DNA of 64,000 bases from Catellatospora paridis (GCF_009720365.1 NZ_ML769318.1:271141-335140); one strand, 5' to 3'. Shown: positions 9,349 through 17,684, numbered from the stretch's first letter. Notes: generated from the sequence alone by a model not told the origin. Translations and numbers: made by a program.

Positions 9349-11151
9349 ATGGCCAATATCATCAATCTGGACCGGGTCGGCAAGGGCTACGGCCCGACCG
9401 GTCCCCTGCTCACCGACGTCTCCCTGGGTCTCGACGACGCCGACCGGATCGGCGTGGTCGGCCTCAACGGCGCGGGCAAGTCGACCCTGCTGCGGATGCT
9501 GACCAAGGCCGAGGACCCCGATTCCGGGCGCGTCACCCACCGTCGCGACCTGCGCGTGTCCGCGCTGCCGCAGGCGCTGGACCTGGCCCCGGACCTGACC
9601 GTGCGCGACGTGGTGCTGGGCGACGCCTGGCTGCCCGCCGCATTCGAGGCCGAGCACGAGTGGGCCGGCGACTCCGGCGTGCGCAACATCCTCGACGGCC
9701 TGGGCATGCCCGGTCTCGGGTTGGACCAGCCGGTGGGGCCGATGTCCGGTGGCGAGCGGCGGCGCATCGCGCTCGCCGCGCTGCTGGTGCGCCCGACCGA
9801 CCTGCTGATCCTCGACGAGCCCACCAACCACCTCGACATCGCGGGCGTCAACTGGCTGGCCCGCTACCTCAACGAGAGCCTGCGCGGCGCGCTGGTCGTG
9901 GTCACCCACGACCGGTGGTTCCTGGACGCGGTCTGCAACCACATCTGGGAGGTCGCCGACCAGCAGGTGCGGGCGTACGACGGCGGCTTCGCCGCATGGA
10001 TCCTGGCCCGCGCCGAGCGGGAGCGGGTCGCCGCGGTGACCGAGTCCCGCCGCCAGAACCTGCTCCGCAAGGAGATCGCCTGGCTGCGCCGCGGCCCGCC
10101 GGCCCGCACCTCGAAGCCGAAGTTCCGCATCGACGCCGCCAACGCGCTCATCGCCGACGTGCCCGAGGCCCGCGACCAGGTCACCCTGGCCAAGCTGGCC
10201 ACCGCCCGCCTCGGCCGCCAGGTCTACGACCTGGAGAACGTCACTTTGTACGCCGGGCCGAAGCTGATCCTCGACGACGTGACCTGGCACGTCGGCCCCG
10301 GCGACCGGATCGCGCTGCTCGGCGCGAACGGCGCGGGCAAGTCGACGCTGTTGCGGCTGCTGGCCGGGGTCACCGAGGCGGCCGGTTTCCGGGCCGGCCA
10401 GACGGTGCGCCCCGCGTTCCTGTCGCAGGAGCTGGCGGAGCTGCCCGGTGAGCTGCGGCTGCTGGAGGCCGTCGAGCAGGTGGCCCGGCGGGTCAAGCTC
10501 GGCGACCGGGAGCTGTCGGCGTCGCAGCTGGCCGAGGTGTTCGGCTTCACCGACCGCCGGGTGTGGACCCCGGTGTCGGACCTGTCCGGTGGCGAGCGCC
10601 GCCGGCTGCAGATGCTGCGCCTGCTCGCGGGCGAGCCGAACGTGCTGATCCTCGACGAGCCCACCAACGACCTGGACACCGACACGCTGGCCTCGCTGGA
10701 GGACCTGCTCGACACCTGGCCCGGCACGATGGTCGTGGCCAGCCACGACCGCTACCTGGTCGAGCGCGTCTGCGACAAGGTGTACGGCCTGTTCGGCGAT
10801 GCCAAGATCCGGCACCTGCCGGGCGGCGTCGACGAGTACCTCCAGCGTGTCGACCACGAGGCCGCGCAGGTCGGCGGGGCTTCAGCCGGGTCGGTCAAGG
10901 AGCTGAAGGCCGAGCGCACCGGCGGGCCGAGCGCCGCCGAGGTGCGTGCCGCGAAGAAGGAGGTCTCGCGGGTCGAGCGGCAGATCGACAAGCTCGACCA
11001 GCGGGTGGCCAAGGTGCACGCGCAGATGGCCGAGCACGCCACCGACTTCGCGAAGATCGCCGAGCTGGACGCGAGCCTCAAGGCCCTGCACGACGAGCGC
11101 GGGCTGCTCGAAGACGAGTGGCTCAACCTCGCGGAGCTGATCTCCGAATAG
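9349..11151 (+). CDS. ABC-F family ATP-binding protein (Uup-like)
   Basis: Soluble twin-ABC protein of 600 residues without membrane segments. ABC-F proteins act on the ribosome or in DNA metabolism rather than in transport. Domain 1 has Walker A GLNGAGKST, signature MSGGERRR and Walker [14 protein letters not shown] linker follows (residues ~210-290). Domain 2 has [17 protein letters not shown] and VLILDEPTNDLD. A charged C-terminal coiled coil (AKKEVSRVERQIDKLDQRVA) resembles the Uup C-terminal domain. The linker is short compared with antibiotic-resistance ABC-F proteins, so a housekeeping role is more likely than target protection. The gene follows ispE closely, a common actinobacterial neighbourhood. 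Confidence 0.9.
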   Translation: MANIINLDRVGKGYGPTGPLLTDVSLGLDDADRIGVVGLNGAGKSTLLRMLTKAEDPDSGRVTHRRDLRVSALPQALDLAPDLTVRDVVLGDAWLPAAFEAEHEWAGDSGVRNILDGLGMPGLGLDQPVGPMSGGERRRIALAALLVRPTDLLILDEPTNHLDIAGVNWLARYLNESLRGALVVVTHDRWFLDAVCNHIWEVADQQVRAYDGGFAAWILARAERERVAAVTESRRQNLLRKEIAWLRRGPPARTSKPKFRIDAANALIADVPEARDQVTLAKLATARLGRQVYDLENVTLYAGPKLILDDVTWHVGPGDRIALLGANGAGKSTLLRLLAGVTEAAGFRAGQTVRPAFLSQELAELPGELRLLEAVEQVARRVKLGDRELSASQLAEVFGFTDRRVWTPVSDLSGGERRRLQMLRLLAGEPNVLILDEPTNDLDTDTLASLEDLLDTWPGTMVVASHDRYLVERVCDKVYGLFGDAKIRHLPGGVDEYLQRVDHEAAQVGGASAGSVKELKAERTGGPSAAEVRAAKKEVSRVERQIDKLDQRVAKVHAQMAEHATDFAKIAELDASLKALHDERGLLEDEWLNLAELISE

Positions 11152-11172
11152 CTGCCGCACTGGCGGGTAGCG

Positions 11173-11211
11173 GGTCAGGGGAGGCCTGATAGCCTCACGC
11201 ATCCCCTGACC
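11173..11211. promoter_or_regulatory. inverted repeat around a TAGCCT -10 box
   Basis: GGTCAGGGGA (11173-11182) and TCCCCTGACC (11202-11211) form a perfect 10-bp inverted repeat. It brackets TAGCCT at 11190-11195, a -10 candidate for the DUF4383 gene at 11236. It could be an operator or the terminator of the ABC-F gene. Confidence 0.4.
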
Positions 11212-11235
11212 CCTCGTACCCGTCGGAGCTGCGAC

Positions 11236-11697
11236 ATGGCTTCCCACATGCCCGTCAACCACTCCCTGCGCCCGCTCTACCGCGGGCTGGCCCTGCTCGC
11301 CGGGCTGTTCGTGCTGGCGTTCGGGGTGCTCGGCTACCTCGACAGCCAGGGCGAGCCGCTGTTCTACCAGGGCGAGGCCAGCGCGCTCGGCCTGAAGACC
11401 AACCCCGCCTTCTCGTACGCGAGCATCGCCGCCGGTGTCGCGGTGCTGTTGGCCACGCTGGTCGGCCGCAACCTGGACCGTTTCGTCGACATGTGGGTCG
11501 GCGTCGGCTTCATGATCGTGGGCACCGCGATGCTGGCGCTGATGCACACCGACTCGAACGTGCTCAACTTCACGATGGCGACCTGCATCGTCTCGTACCT
11601 CATCGGCTCGGTCCTGTTCACCGCCGGGATGTACGTCAAGGTCGGCTCGGTCGCGAAGGCCGCCGCGGAGGAGAAGCACCGCGTCGGCGCGGCCTGA
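11236..11697 (+). CDS. DUF4383 membrane protein
   Basis: Four-helix integral membrane protein of 153 residues resembling the DUF4383 family. Segments are at about 18-33, 57-77, 86-104 and 115-133. The opening MASHMPVNHSLRPLYRG is shared with the next gene, and both contain GLKTNPAF and VGRN(L/I)D. The function of the family is unknown. A Shine-Dalgarno-like GGAG lies 7 nt before the ATG. It is followed 50 nt later by a paralogue. Confidence 0.8.
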   Translation: MASHMPVNHSLRPLYRGLALLAGLFVLAFGVLGYLDSQGEPLFYQGEASALGLKTNPAFSYASIAAGVAVLLATLVGRNLDRFVDMWVGVGFMIVGTAMLALMHTDSNVLNFTMATCIVSYLIGSVLFTAGMYVKVGSVAKAAAEEKHRVGAA

Positions 11698-11711
11698 TTT
11701 GCCGCGAATCG

Positions 11712-11738
11712 GTCCCGCCGGGACACTCCCGGCGGGAC
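11712..11738 (+). terminator. GC-rich hairpin between the two DUF4383 genes
   Basis: Perfect 12-bp stem (11712-11723 with 11727-11738) with a 3-nt loop, no T-tract, ending 9 nt before the next ATG. It may end transcription of the first gene or act as a 5' leader structure of the second. Confidence 0.5.
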
Positions 11739-11747
11739 ACTGGGCCT

Positions 11748-12242
11748 ATGCATCTACCGGTCAATCACCGACTAAGGCCCCAGTGGCGCTTCCTGGCGGG
11801 ACTGTCGGGTGCGTACCTGCTGACGTTCGGCATCGTCGGCGCGATCCGCACCGCCGGTGAACCGTTCTTCGCCCGCACCGACACCGAAGCGCTCGGGCTG
11901 AAGACCAACCCCGCGTTCGCCTGGCTGTCCATCATCGTCGGCGCGATCGTGCTCGGCGGCGCCATCGTCGGCCGCAACATCGACCACTTCATCAACATCT
12001 TCGGCGGCGCGGTCTTCATGCTGGCCGGATTGATCATGTTGACGGTCATGCAGACCTCGGCGAACAAGCTCAACTTCGAGATCTCCACCTGCGTGGTCTC
12101 GTTCATCCTCGGCACGATCATGCTGATCGCCGGGATGTACGGCAAGGTCGGCACACCGGCCGAATCCATCGCCGAAGAGGTCCTGCGCCACAGCACCCGC
12201 CCCGGCGACAAGTTCGCCGTCAAACCCCACGCCAACAGGTAA
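11748..12242 (+). CDS. DUF4383 membrane protein (paralogue)
   Basis: Integral membrane protein of 164 residues with four helices, clearly paralogous to the preceding gene. It shares PVNH(S/R)LRP, GLKTNPAF, GRN(L/I)D, the (L/K)LNF segment before helix 4, and GMYxKVG. It has a longer basic C-terminal tail (RHSTRPGDKFAVKPHANR). The ATG at 11748 directly follows a stable hairpin, and no good ribosome-binding site is visible, so translation may depend on upstream coupling or structure. The gene converges on tetR with a 3-bp gap. Confidence 0.78.
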   Translation: MHLPVNHRLRPQWRFLAGLSGAYLLTFGIVGAIRTAGEPFFARTDTEALGLKTNPAFAWLSIIVGAIVLGGAIVGRNIDHFINIFGGAVFMLAGLIMLTVMQTSANKLNFEISTCVVSFILGTIMLIAGMYGKVGTPAESIAEEVLRHSTRPGDKFAVKPHANR

Positions 12243-12245
12243 GGG

Positions 12246-12923
12246 TTACTTGACGCCCTTGCGGGTCAGCAGGGTGGGCTTGGGCTCCAGATGCGACAGC
12301 CCGTTCCAGCACAGGTTGACCAGGTGCGCGGCCACCGTCTCCTTGCGCGGCTTGCGCACCTCCAACCACCAGCGGCCGGCCAGCGCCACCATGCCCACCA
12401 GCGCCTGCGAGTACAGCTCCGCCAGCTTCGGGTCGTAGCCCCGCGTCTTGAACTCCGCGCCCAGGATGTGCTCGACCTGGTGCGCGACATCGTTGAGCAC
12501 CGAGGAGAAGTTGCCCTGCGAGGACATCACCGGCGACTCGCGCACCAGCACGCGGAAGCCGTTGGTCTCCTCCTCGATGTAGTCCAGCAGCGCCAGCGCC
12601 GCCTGCTCCAGCAGCTCACGCGGGTGCCCCGCGGTCAGCGCGGAGGTGACCCGGTTCAGCAGCGAGGTGACCTCGCGGTCCACCACGACGGCGTACAGGC
12701 CTTCCTTGCCGCCGAAGTGCTCGTAGACCACAGGCTTGGAGACCTTGGCGCGGGAGGCGATCTCCTCGATCGAGGTCGCGTCGAAACCGCGCTCGGCGAA
12801 CAGCTGCCGTCCTACGGCGATCAGCTGCTCGCGGCGCTGGGAGAAGCTCATCCGCACCCGTGAGCCGGTCTTCGGGGCGGCAGCCTGCCGGGCCGGCCGG
12901 GCCTCACGGGGTTCGTCTGCCAC
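12246..12923 (-). CDS. TetR-family transcriptional regulator
   Basis: TetR regulator of 225 residues. The N-terminal helix-turn-helix runs from REQLIAVGRQLFAERGFDAT through EEIASRAKVSKPVVYEHFGGKEGLY. The C-terminal ligand domain has a FadR/DesT-like length. GTG 12923 was chosen because a strong palindrome (12959-13010) separates it from the desaturase and a purine-rich GGATGGGGG precedes it. A GTG at 13046 would overlap the desaturase stop as GTGA and give a longer, low-complexity N-terminus, so coupling cannot be excluded. Adjacency to a fatty-acid desaturase suggests control of membrane lipid desaturation, probably in response to acyl-CoA (inference). Confidence 0.85.
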   Translation of the reverse strand: MADEPREARPARQAAAPKTGSRVRMSFSQRREQLIAVGRQLFAERGFDATSIEEIASRAKVSKPVVYEHFGGKEGLYAVVVDREVTSLLNRVTSALTAGHPRELLEQAALALLDYIEEETNGFRVLVRESPVMSSQGNFSSVLNDVAHQVEHILGAEFKTRGYDPKLAELYSQALVGMVALAGRWWLEVRKPRKETVAAHLVNLCWNGLSHLEPKPTLLTRKGVK

Positions 12924-12958
12924 GCCCCCATCCTGCCAGGAGGACGAGGGGGGCGCTG

Positions 12959-13010
12959 GTGGGGAGTCCTCGGCGGCTCGCCGTTCAGGCGAACCGCCGG
13001 GAGTCCCCAC
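12959..13010. repeat. long palindrome between desaturase and tetR
   Basis: GTGGGGAGTCCTCGGCGG on the left pairs with CCGCCGGGAGTCCCCAC on the right, with the inner arm GCTCGCC/GGCGAAC. The total is about 52 nt. It could end desaturase transcription or belong to the dispersed palindromes seen elsewhere in the window. Confidence 0.55.
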
Positions 13011-13042
13011 TTGCGAAGGTGGTCCGCCGGTCGTGTCGACGG

Positions 13043-14029
13043 TCACCGGGCCAGCTTGAGCTCGGCGTCGCGGTCGATCATCTTCGCCTGGAGCCGGTCG
13101 ACCTTGGGCCACTTGACGTTCGTGGCCCAGCCGAACTTCTCGAAGAACCAGATGACCCGGGCCGAGATGTCGATCTGGCCGCGCATGACGCCGTGGCGGG
13201 CGCAGGTCGGGTCCGAGTGGTGCAGGTTGTGCCAGCTCTCGCCGAACGACAGGATCGCCAGCGGCCAGAAGTTCGAGGCCTTGTCACCCTCGCGCATCTC
13301 GAACGGGCGCTCGCCGTACACGTGGCAGACCGAGTTGATGGCCCAGGTGACGTGGTGCAGCAGGCCGATGCGGACCAGGCCGGCCCAGAAGAACGCGGTC
13401 AGCGCGCCCTGCCACGACCAGGTCACCAGGCCGCCGACGACGGCCGGCGCGAACGCGGTGGTCAGCGACAGCAGGCCGAACAGCTTGTCGACCTTGGCGA
13501 TGTCCTTGTCGGCCAGCAGGTCCGGCGCGAACCGGGCGCGGTTGGACAGCTCGCGGGCGAACAGCCAGCCCACGTGGGCGTGGAACATGCCCTTGGTCAG
13601 ACCCTTGAAGGAGTTGCCGAAACGCCACGGCGAGTGCGGGTCGTCCTCGAGGTCGGAGTACTGGTGGTGGCGGCGGTGGTCGGCGACCCACTGGGTCGGC
13701 GAGCCCTGCACGGCCATCGCACCCGAGACCGCCAGCGTCACGCGCAGCCAGCGGGTGGCCTTGAACGAGCTGTGCGTCAGGTAGCGGTGGTAGCCGACGG
13801 TGATGCCCAGGCCGGTCACCACGTACATCACCGCGAAGATGACCACGTCGGTGACGTTCAGCCAGCCACCCCAGGCGACCGGCACGACCGCGAACAGCGC
13901 CAGGAACGGCAGGACCACGAAGGCCCAGAGCCCGATCAAGGTGCCCTTGGACTGGGCTCCCTCGGTCAGCGGCCGCTGACCGCGCGCAGGCGCGGTGCCG
14001 GTAGGCGTGTCGATGGCTGTCGTGGTCAT
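13043..14029 (-). CDS. acyl-CoA/fatty-acid desaturase (delta-9 type)
   Basis: Membrane-bound di-iron desaturase, 328 residues. It introduces a double bond into saturated acyl chains. The three histidine boxes are HRYLTH (81-86), HRRHH (118-122) and HNLHH (267-271), each embedded as in stearoyl-CoA desaturases. Hydrophobic segments lie at about 31-52, 59-75, 97-108 and 188-232. ATG 14029 follows GAGG at 5 nt, whereas the in-frame ATG 14059 lacks a site. A nested palindrome that could bind the downstream TetR lies 43-71 nt upstream of the start. No ferredoxin or reductase partner gene is adjacent. Confidence 0.94.
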   Translation of the reverse strand: MTTTAIDTPTGTAPARGQRPLTEGAQSKGTLIGLWAFVVLPFLALFAVVPVAWGGWLNVTDVVIFAVMYVVTGLGITVGYHRYLTHSSFKATRWLRVTLAVSGAMAVQGSPTQWVADHRRHHQYSDLEDDPHSPWRFGNSFKGLTKGMFHAHVGWLFARELSNRARFAPDLLADKDIAKVDKLFGLLSLTTAFAPAVVGGLVTWSWQGALTAFFWAGLVRIGLLHHVTWAINSVCHVYGERPFEMREGDKASNFWPLAILSFGESWHNLHHSDPTCARHGVMRGQIDISARVIWFFEKFGWATNVKWPKVDRLQAKMIDRDAELKLAR

Positions 14030-14071
14030 GGCACCTCGCTGGAGCTGGGTGGAAGGCACGGTTTGGGATAC

Positions 14072-14100
14072 CTACGACACCGTAACCTACGGGACCGTAG
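14072..14100. promoter_or_regulatory. nested palindromic operator candidate upstream of the desaturase
   Basis: The sequence has the form CTACG-n3-CCGTA-n3-TACGG-n3-CGTAG, two concentric inverted repeats within 29 bp. This is typical in size and symmetry for a TetR dimer-pair operator. It overlaps the expected promoter of the minus-strand desaturase. The likely ligand is the TetR encoded downstream. Confidence 0.55.
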
Positions 14101-14240
14101 TTTGACAGAGTCGTCCGCTGGGAATTTGCCGAGCCCCTGGTCGGGAAGGCCTTCCGGCACACCAACTGCCTGCGCCGCGGGCCCCCCGGAAGTGGGCGAC
14201 CGACCAGGCGGGGTAGGCGCTAAGCTGTCAGGCGACCCGA

Positions 14241-14312
14241 TCGGCTGTGGTGTAATTGGCAACACTCGCGCCTTTGGAGCGCGCTTTCCAGGTTCGAGCC
14301 CTGGCAGCCGAG
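14241..14312 (+). tRNA. tRNA-Gln (anticodon UUG)
   Basis: The acceptor stem TCGGCTG pairs with CAGCCGA (7 bp). The anticodon arm CGCGC-CTTTGGA-GCGCG gives anticodon TTG, read as UUG for CAA codons. The T arm CCAGG-TTCGAGC-CCTGG is intact. The length is 72 nt with a discriminator G, and CCA is not encoded. It lies 36 nt upstream of glmU on the same strand. Confidence 0.95.
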
Positions 14313-14348
14313 CTTTAGTTATGTGTTCGGATCGACGTTAGGCAGCTC

Positions 14349-15779
14349 GTGACTCGTACGGTGATCGTTCTCGCGGCGGGCGAGGGTAAGCGGATGAAGT
14401 CGGACTTGCCGAAGATGCTGCATCCGCTACTCGGCCGCTCCCTGGTGGGCCACGTGCTCGCCGCCGCCGCCCCGCTGGGCGCGCAGCGCACCCTGGCCGT
14501 CGTCGGCAACCGCGCGGACCAGGTCACCGCGCACCTCGCCGAGATCGCGCCGGACGTGAGCACCGCGCTCCAGGCGCAGCAGAACGGCACCGGCCACGCG
14601 GTGCGCATCGCCGTCGAGGCGCTCGGCGAGCTGGACGGCACCGTGGTGGTGCTCAACGGCGACGTGCCGCTGCTGCGGGCGCAGACGCTGCAGGACCTGG
14701 TCGAGGCACACGAGTCGGCGGGCGCGGCGGCGACCGTGCTGGGCGCGTCGGTGCCCGACCCGACCGGCCTGGGCCGGCTGGTCCGCGACGCCGACGGCGG
14801 GCTGGCCCGCATCGTCGAGGAGCGCGACGCGACGCCGGAGCAGCGCGCGATCCGCGAGATCAACGCGGGCATCTACGCCTTCGACGCGGCCGCGCTGCGG
14901 ACCGCGCTGGCGAAGCTGACCAGCGACAACGACCAGGGCGAGGAGTACCTCACCGACGTCTTCGAGCTGTTCGTGACGCAGGGCTCGCCGGTGCGGGTGC
15001 ACCTGGCCGCCGACGCGTCCGAGACGCTGGGCTGCAACGACCGGGCCGAGCTGGCGTCGCTGCGGGCGCTGCTGCGCGACCGGATCAACCTCGGGCTGAT
15101 GCGCTCCGGGGTGACCATCGTCGACCCGGCCACGACCTGGGTCGACGCCACCGTGACGGTGGAGCGCGACGCCCTGCTGGAGCCGAACGTACAGCTGCGC
15201 GGGGCGACGAGCGTGGGCGAGGGCGCCGTGGTGGGCCCGGACGTGACGCTGGTCGACACCGTGGTGGGCGAGCAGGCCCAGGTGGTGCGCGCACACGCGG
15301 TGCAGGCCGAGATCGGCCCGAACGTGACCGTGGGGCCGTACGCGTACCTGCGGCCCGGGGCGCGTATCGGCCGCAAGGGCAAGGTCGGCACGTTCGTCGA
15401 GATCAAGAACGCGTCGCTGGGCGAGGGCACCAAGGTGCCGCACCTGACGTACGTGGGCGACGCGACGATCGGCGAGCAGACCAACATCGGCGCGGGCAAC
15501 CTGTTCGCGAACTACAGCGGCAGCACCAAGAGCCACACCGTGATCGGCTCGCACGTGAAGACGAGCTGCGACACCACGTTCGTGGCGCCGGTGCAGATCG
15601 GCGACGGCGCGTACACGGCGGCCGGTTCGGTGATCGACAAGGATGTGCCGCCGGGCGCGCTCGCGGTGGCGCGGGCGCACCAGCGCAACATCGAGGGCTG
15701 GGTGCGCCGGTCCCGTCCGGGCAGCGCGGCCGCCGAGGCGGCCGAACGGGCGGAACAGACAGCCTCCGAAGAGGGCTGA
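14349..15779 (+). CDS. glmU: bifunctional UDP-N-acetylglucosamine pyrophosphorylase / glucosamine-1-phosphate N-acetyltransferase
   Basis: GlmU, 476 residues. It makes UDP-GlcNAc for peptidoglycan by acetylation and uridylylation of glucosamine-1-phosphate. The N-terminal Rossmann domain has LAAGEGKRMKS and the NGDVPLL metal-binding loop. The C-terminal left-handed beta-helix shows hexapeptide repeats (IGPNVTVGPYAYLRPGARIG) and the active-site region GNLFANYSG. A short Ala/Glu-rich tail is typical of actinobacterial GlmU. GTG 14349 starts at the first beta strand. It is followed directly by an intrinsic terminator. It may be co-transcribed with tRNA-Gln. Confidence 0.97.
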   Translation: MTRTVIVLAAGEGKRMKSDLPKMLHPLLGRSLVGHVLAAAAPLGAQRTLAVVGNRADQVTAHLAEIAPDVSTALQAQQNGTGHAVRIAVEALGELDGTVVVLNGDVPLLRAQTLQDLVEAHESAGAAATVLGASVPDPTGLGRLVRDADGGLARIVEERDATPEQRAIREINAGIYAFDAAALRTALAKLTSDNDQGEEYLTDVFELFVTQGSPVRVHLAADASETLGCNDRAELASLRALLRDRINLGLMRSGVTIVDPATTWVDATVTVERDALLEPNVQLRGATSVGEGAVVGPDVTLVDTVVGEQAQVVRAHAVQAEIGPNVTVGPYAYLRPGARIGRKGKVGTFVEIKNASLGEGTKVPHLTYVGDATIGEQTNIGAGNLFANYSGSTKSHTVIGSHVKTSCDTTFVAPVQIGDGAYTAAGSVIDKDVPPGALAVARAHQRNIEGWVRRSRPGSAAAEAAERAEQTASEEG

Positions 15780-15788
15780 CGAAACTTC

Positions 15789-15820
15789 AAAGGCGCGGCC
15801 CCCAGGGGTCGCGCCTTTTT
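15789..15820 (+). terminator. intrinsic terminator of glmU
   Basis: AAAGGCGCGGCCCC pairs with GGGGTCGCGCCTTT (one mismatch) across a 2-nt apex and ends in a T-run. It lies just after the glmU stop and also faces the convergent HTH gene. Confidence 0.8.
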
Positions 15821-15839
15821 CGTGTACGGGGTGGGCCGG

Positions 15840-16079
15840 TCAGCGGCGGTCGGGCTGCTCGTCCTCGCCCTCTAGCCAGCCGCGCTTGGCGGCCTCGGCT
15901 CCGAGGGAGAACTGGTTCTTCGCGCCCGTGGCCTGCTTGAGGTTGGCGATGTGGTCGTGCACGGCGCGCTCGCTGAGGAAGACCAGCTTGGTGATCGTCT
16001 GCACGGTGAAACCTGCGGCGAGCAGCAGGAGGATCCGGCGCTGAACGAGCGTCGGTTCTCCGGACCGGTCCCGGGCCAT
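15840..16079 (-). CDS. small LuxR-type helix-turn-helix protein
   Basis: 79-residue stand-alone HTH protein. The core QRRILLLLAAGFTVQTITKL followed by FLSERAVHDHIANLKQATGA matches the LuxR/GerE four-helix DNA-binding fold, without any receiver or sensor domain. ATG 16079 has GAGAGG about 9 nt upstream; the open frame further upstream is intergenic. It is divergent from prs (227 bp between starts) and convergent with glmU, so it could control either itself or prs. Some actinobacterial genomes carry similar mini-LuxR proteins of unknown role. Confidence 0.75.
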   Translation of the reverse strand: MARDRSGEPTLVQRRILLLLAAGFTVQTITKLVFLSERAVHDHIANLKQATGAKNQFSLGAEAAKRGWLEGEDEQPDRR

Positions 16080-16306
16080 CGAGTGCAGCCTCTCTGTGCG
16101 GACACTTGTGCCTAACGAAGGTAGCGCCCGCCCGCGGGAGCGGGCAAGGCACCCTGGTGTCAGCTGCGTGAACTCCGAGGCAAGCGGTCTGTCCGTGATC
16201 TGTCGCACCCAGGAACGGCCTTGCTGGCTGGTTGGCGAACCGCCGGGAGAGGATGAACCGAAAAGGTGATACTGACCGCAGACCATCGTGAAGGGGCGGC
16301 AAGCCG

Positions 16307-17287
16307 ATGGGCAGCATCGTCACTGAGAACCGCAAGAACCTGATGCTCTTCTCGGGCCGGGCCTACCCCGAGCTCGCGAAGGAGATCGGCGAGGTGCTGG
16401 GCGTGGGGGTGACCCCGACGACGGCGTATGACTTCGCCAGCGGTGAGACGTTTGTCCGTTACAAGGAGTCCGTCCGCGGTTCGGACGCCTTCATCGTCCA
16501 GTCCATGACCCAGCCGGTGAACAACTGGATCATGGAAACGCTGCTGATGATCGACGCGGCGAAGCGCGGCTCGGCCAAGCGCATCACCGTGGTGCTGCCG
16601 TTCTACCCGTACGCCCGCCAGGACAAGAAGCACCGCGGCCGCGAGCCGATCTCCGCCCGCCTCATCGCGGACCTGCTCAAGACCGCCGGCGCGAACCGCA
16701 TCCTGACCGTCGACCTGCACACCGCGCAGATCCAGGGCTTCTTCGACGGACCGGTCGACCACCTGTTCGCGATGGACATCCTGGCCGACTACGTACAGGC
16801 CAACTACGGCCACCGCGAGCTGACCGTGGTGTCGCCGGACTCGGGCCGGGTGCGCGTCGGCGAGCGCTGGACCGACCGCCTGGGCGGCTGTCCGCTGGCG
16901 TTCATCCACAAGACCCGCGACCCGCTCAAGCCCAACCAGGTGGTCGCGAACCGGGTCATCGGCGAGGTCGCCGGGCGCACCTGCATCCTGGTCGACGACA
17001 TGATCGACACCGCGGGCACGATCTGCAAGGCCGCGGACATCCTGTTCGACAACGGCGCCGCGGACGTCATCGTGACGACCACCCATGCCGTGCACTCCGA
17101 CCCCGCCACCGAGCGCCTGAAGAACAGCCGCATCAGCGAGGTCATCGTCACCAACACGCTGCCGCTGGGCTCGGACAAGCAGTTCGACAAGCTGACCGTG
17201 CTCTCCATCGCCCCGCTGCTGGCCCGCGCGATCCGCGAGGTCTTCGACGACGGCTCCGTCACCACCCTGTTCGGCGGCCTCAGCTGA
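16307..17287 (+). CDS. prs: ribose-phosphate pyrophosphokinase
   Basis: PRPP synthetase, 326 residues, which forms PRPP from ribose-5-phosphate and ATP for purine, pyrimidine, His and Trp synthesis. Visible signatures are LPFYPYARQDKKHRGREPIS (ATP and flexible loop region), VDLHTAQIQGFFDGPVDHL and the PRPP-binding loop LVDDMIDTAGT. The length and motif set fit class I bacterial Prs. ATG 16307 has AAGGGG about 10 nt upstream. In many actinobacteria glmU is followed by prs and rplY, as here, with a small HTH gene intervening on the other strand. Confidence 0.97.
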   Translation: MGSIVTENRKNLMLFSGRAYPELAKEIGEVLGVGVTPTTAYDFASGETFVRYKESVRGSDAFIVQSMTQPVNNWIMETLLMIDAAKRGSAKRITVVLPFYPYARQDKKHRGREPISARLIADLLKTAGANRILTVDLHTAQIQGFFDGPVDHLFAMDILADYVQANYGHRELTVVSPDSGRVRVGERWTDRLGGCPLAFIHKTRDPLKPNQVVANRVIGEVAGRTCILVDDMIDTAGTICKAADILFDNGAADVIVTTTHAVHSDPATERLKNSRISEVIVTNTLPLGSDKQFDKLTVLSIAPLLARAIREVFDDGSVTTLFGGLS

Positions 17288-17684
17288 CGAGCCGACCCGC
17301 TCGGCTGACACCGCCACGCGGCCGCCGCGCCGCACCCCGCTTTACATAAACGTTGGCCTATCTGGATGAGTTCGATCGCGAATTTCTCATCCAGATAGGC
17401 CAACGTCTATGCGGGGGCAGGGGTGGGGACCCGCCGCGCGCGTCGGTGGGCCGGTGGGGGCGCGATGGGTGTGAGTGTGGGCGGAGCTGGGGTGACATGG
17501 GCTGCCCCGGCGGGGATCACCGAAAGTGATCGGGTACAGTAATCGGGTTGCCACGGCGAGGGTGCCCTGCGGGTCGAAAAGCCTGTTGATGGCGCCGTGA
17601 TCGACGCGGTGCTCCGGGTCATGGTTACCCCGCGCGCCCTCGTTCGCTCGGCCTGACAGAGACCCGTTGAGCAGGAGATGAATC
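17288..17684. other. 397-bp gap between prs and rplY
   Basis: I see no convincing gene here. The gap holds palindrome family I copy 2 (17351-17405), a G-rich stretch, and a possible -10 box TACAGT at 17535-17540. That box would give rplY a leader of about 140 nt. A minus-strand open frame across this region has no ribosome-binding site or recognisable features. Confidence 0.6.
17351..17405. repeat. palindrome family I, copy 2 (20-bp perfect stem)
   Basis: Arms 17351-17370 and 17386-17405 are perfect 20-bp inverted repeats around a 15-nt loop. Outer arm GGCCTATCTG, inner GAGTTCGATC and flank GGCCAACGTCTA match copy 1 at 8224-8270. Three differing stem positions are each matched by complementary changes in the opposite arm, which indicates that the structure is maintained. 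Confidence 0.8.
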
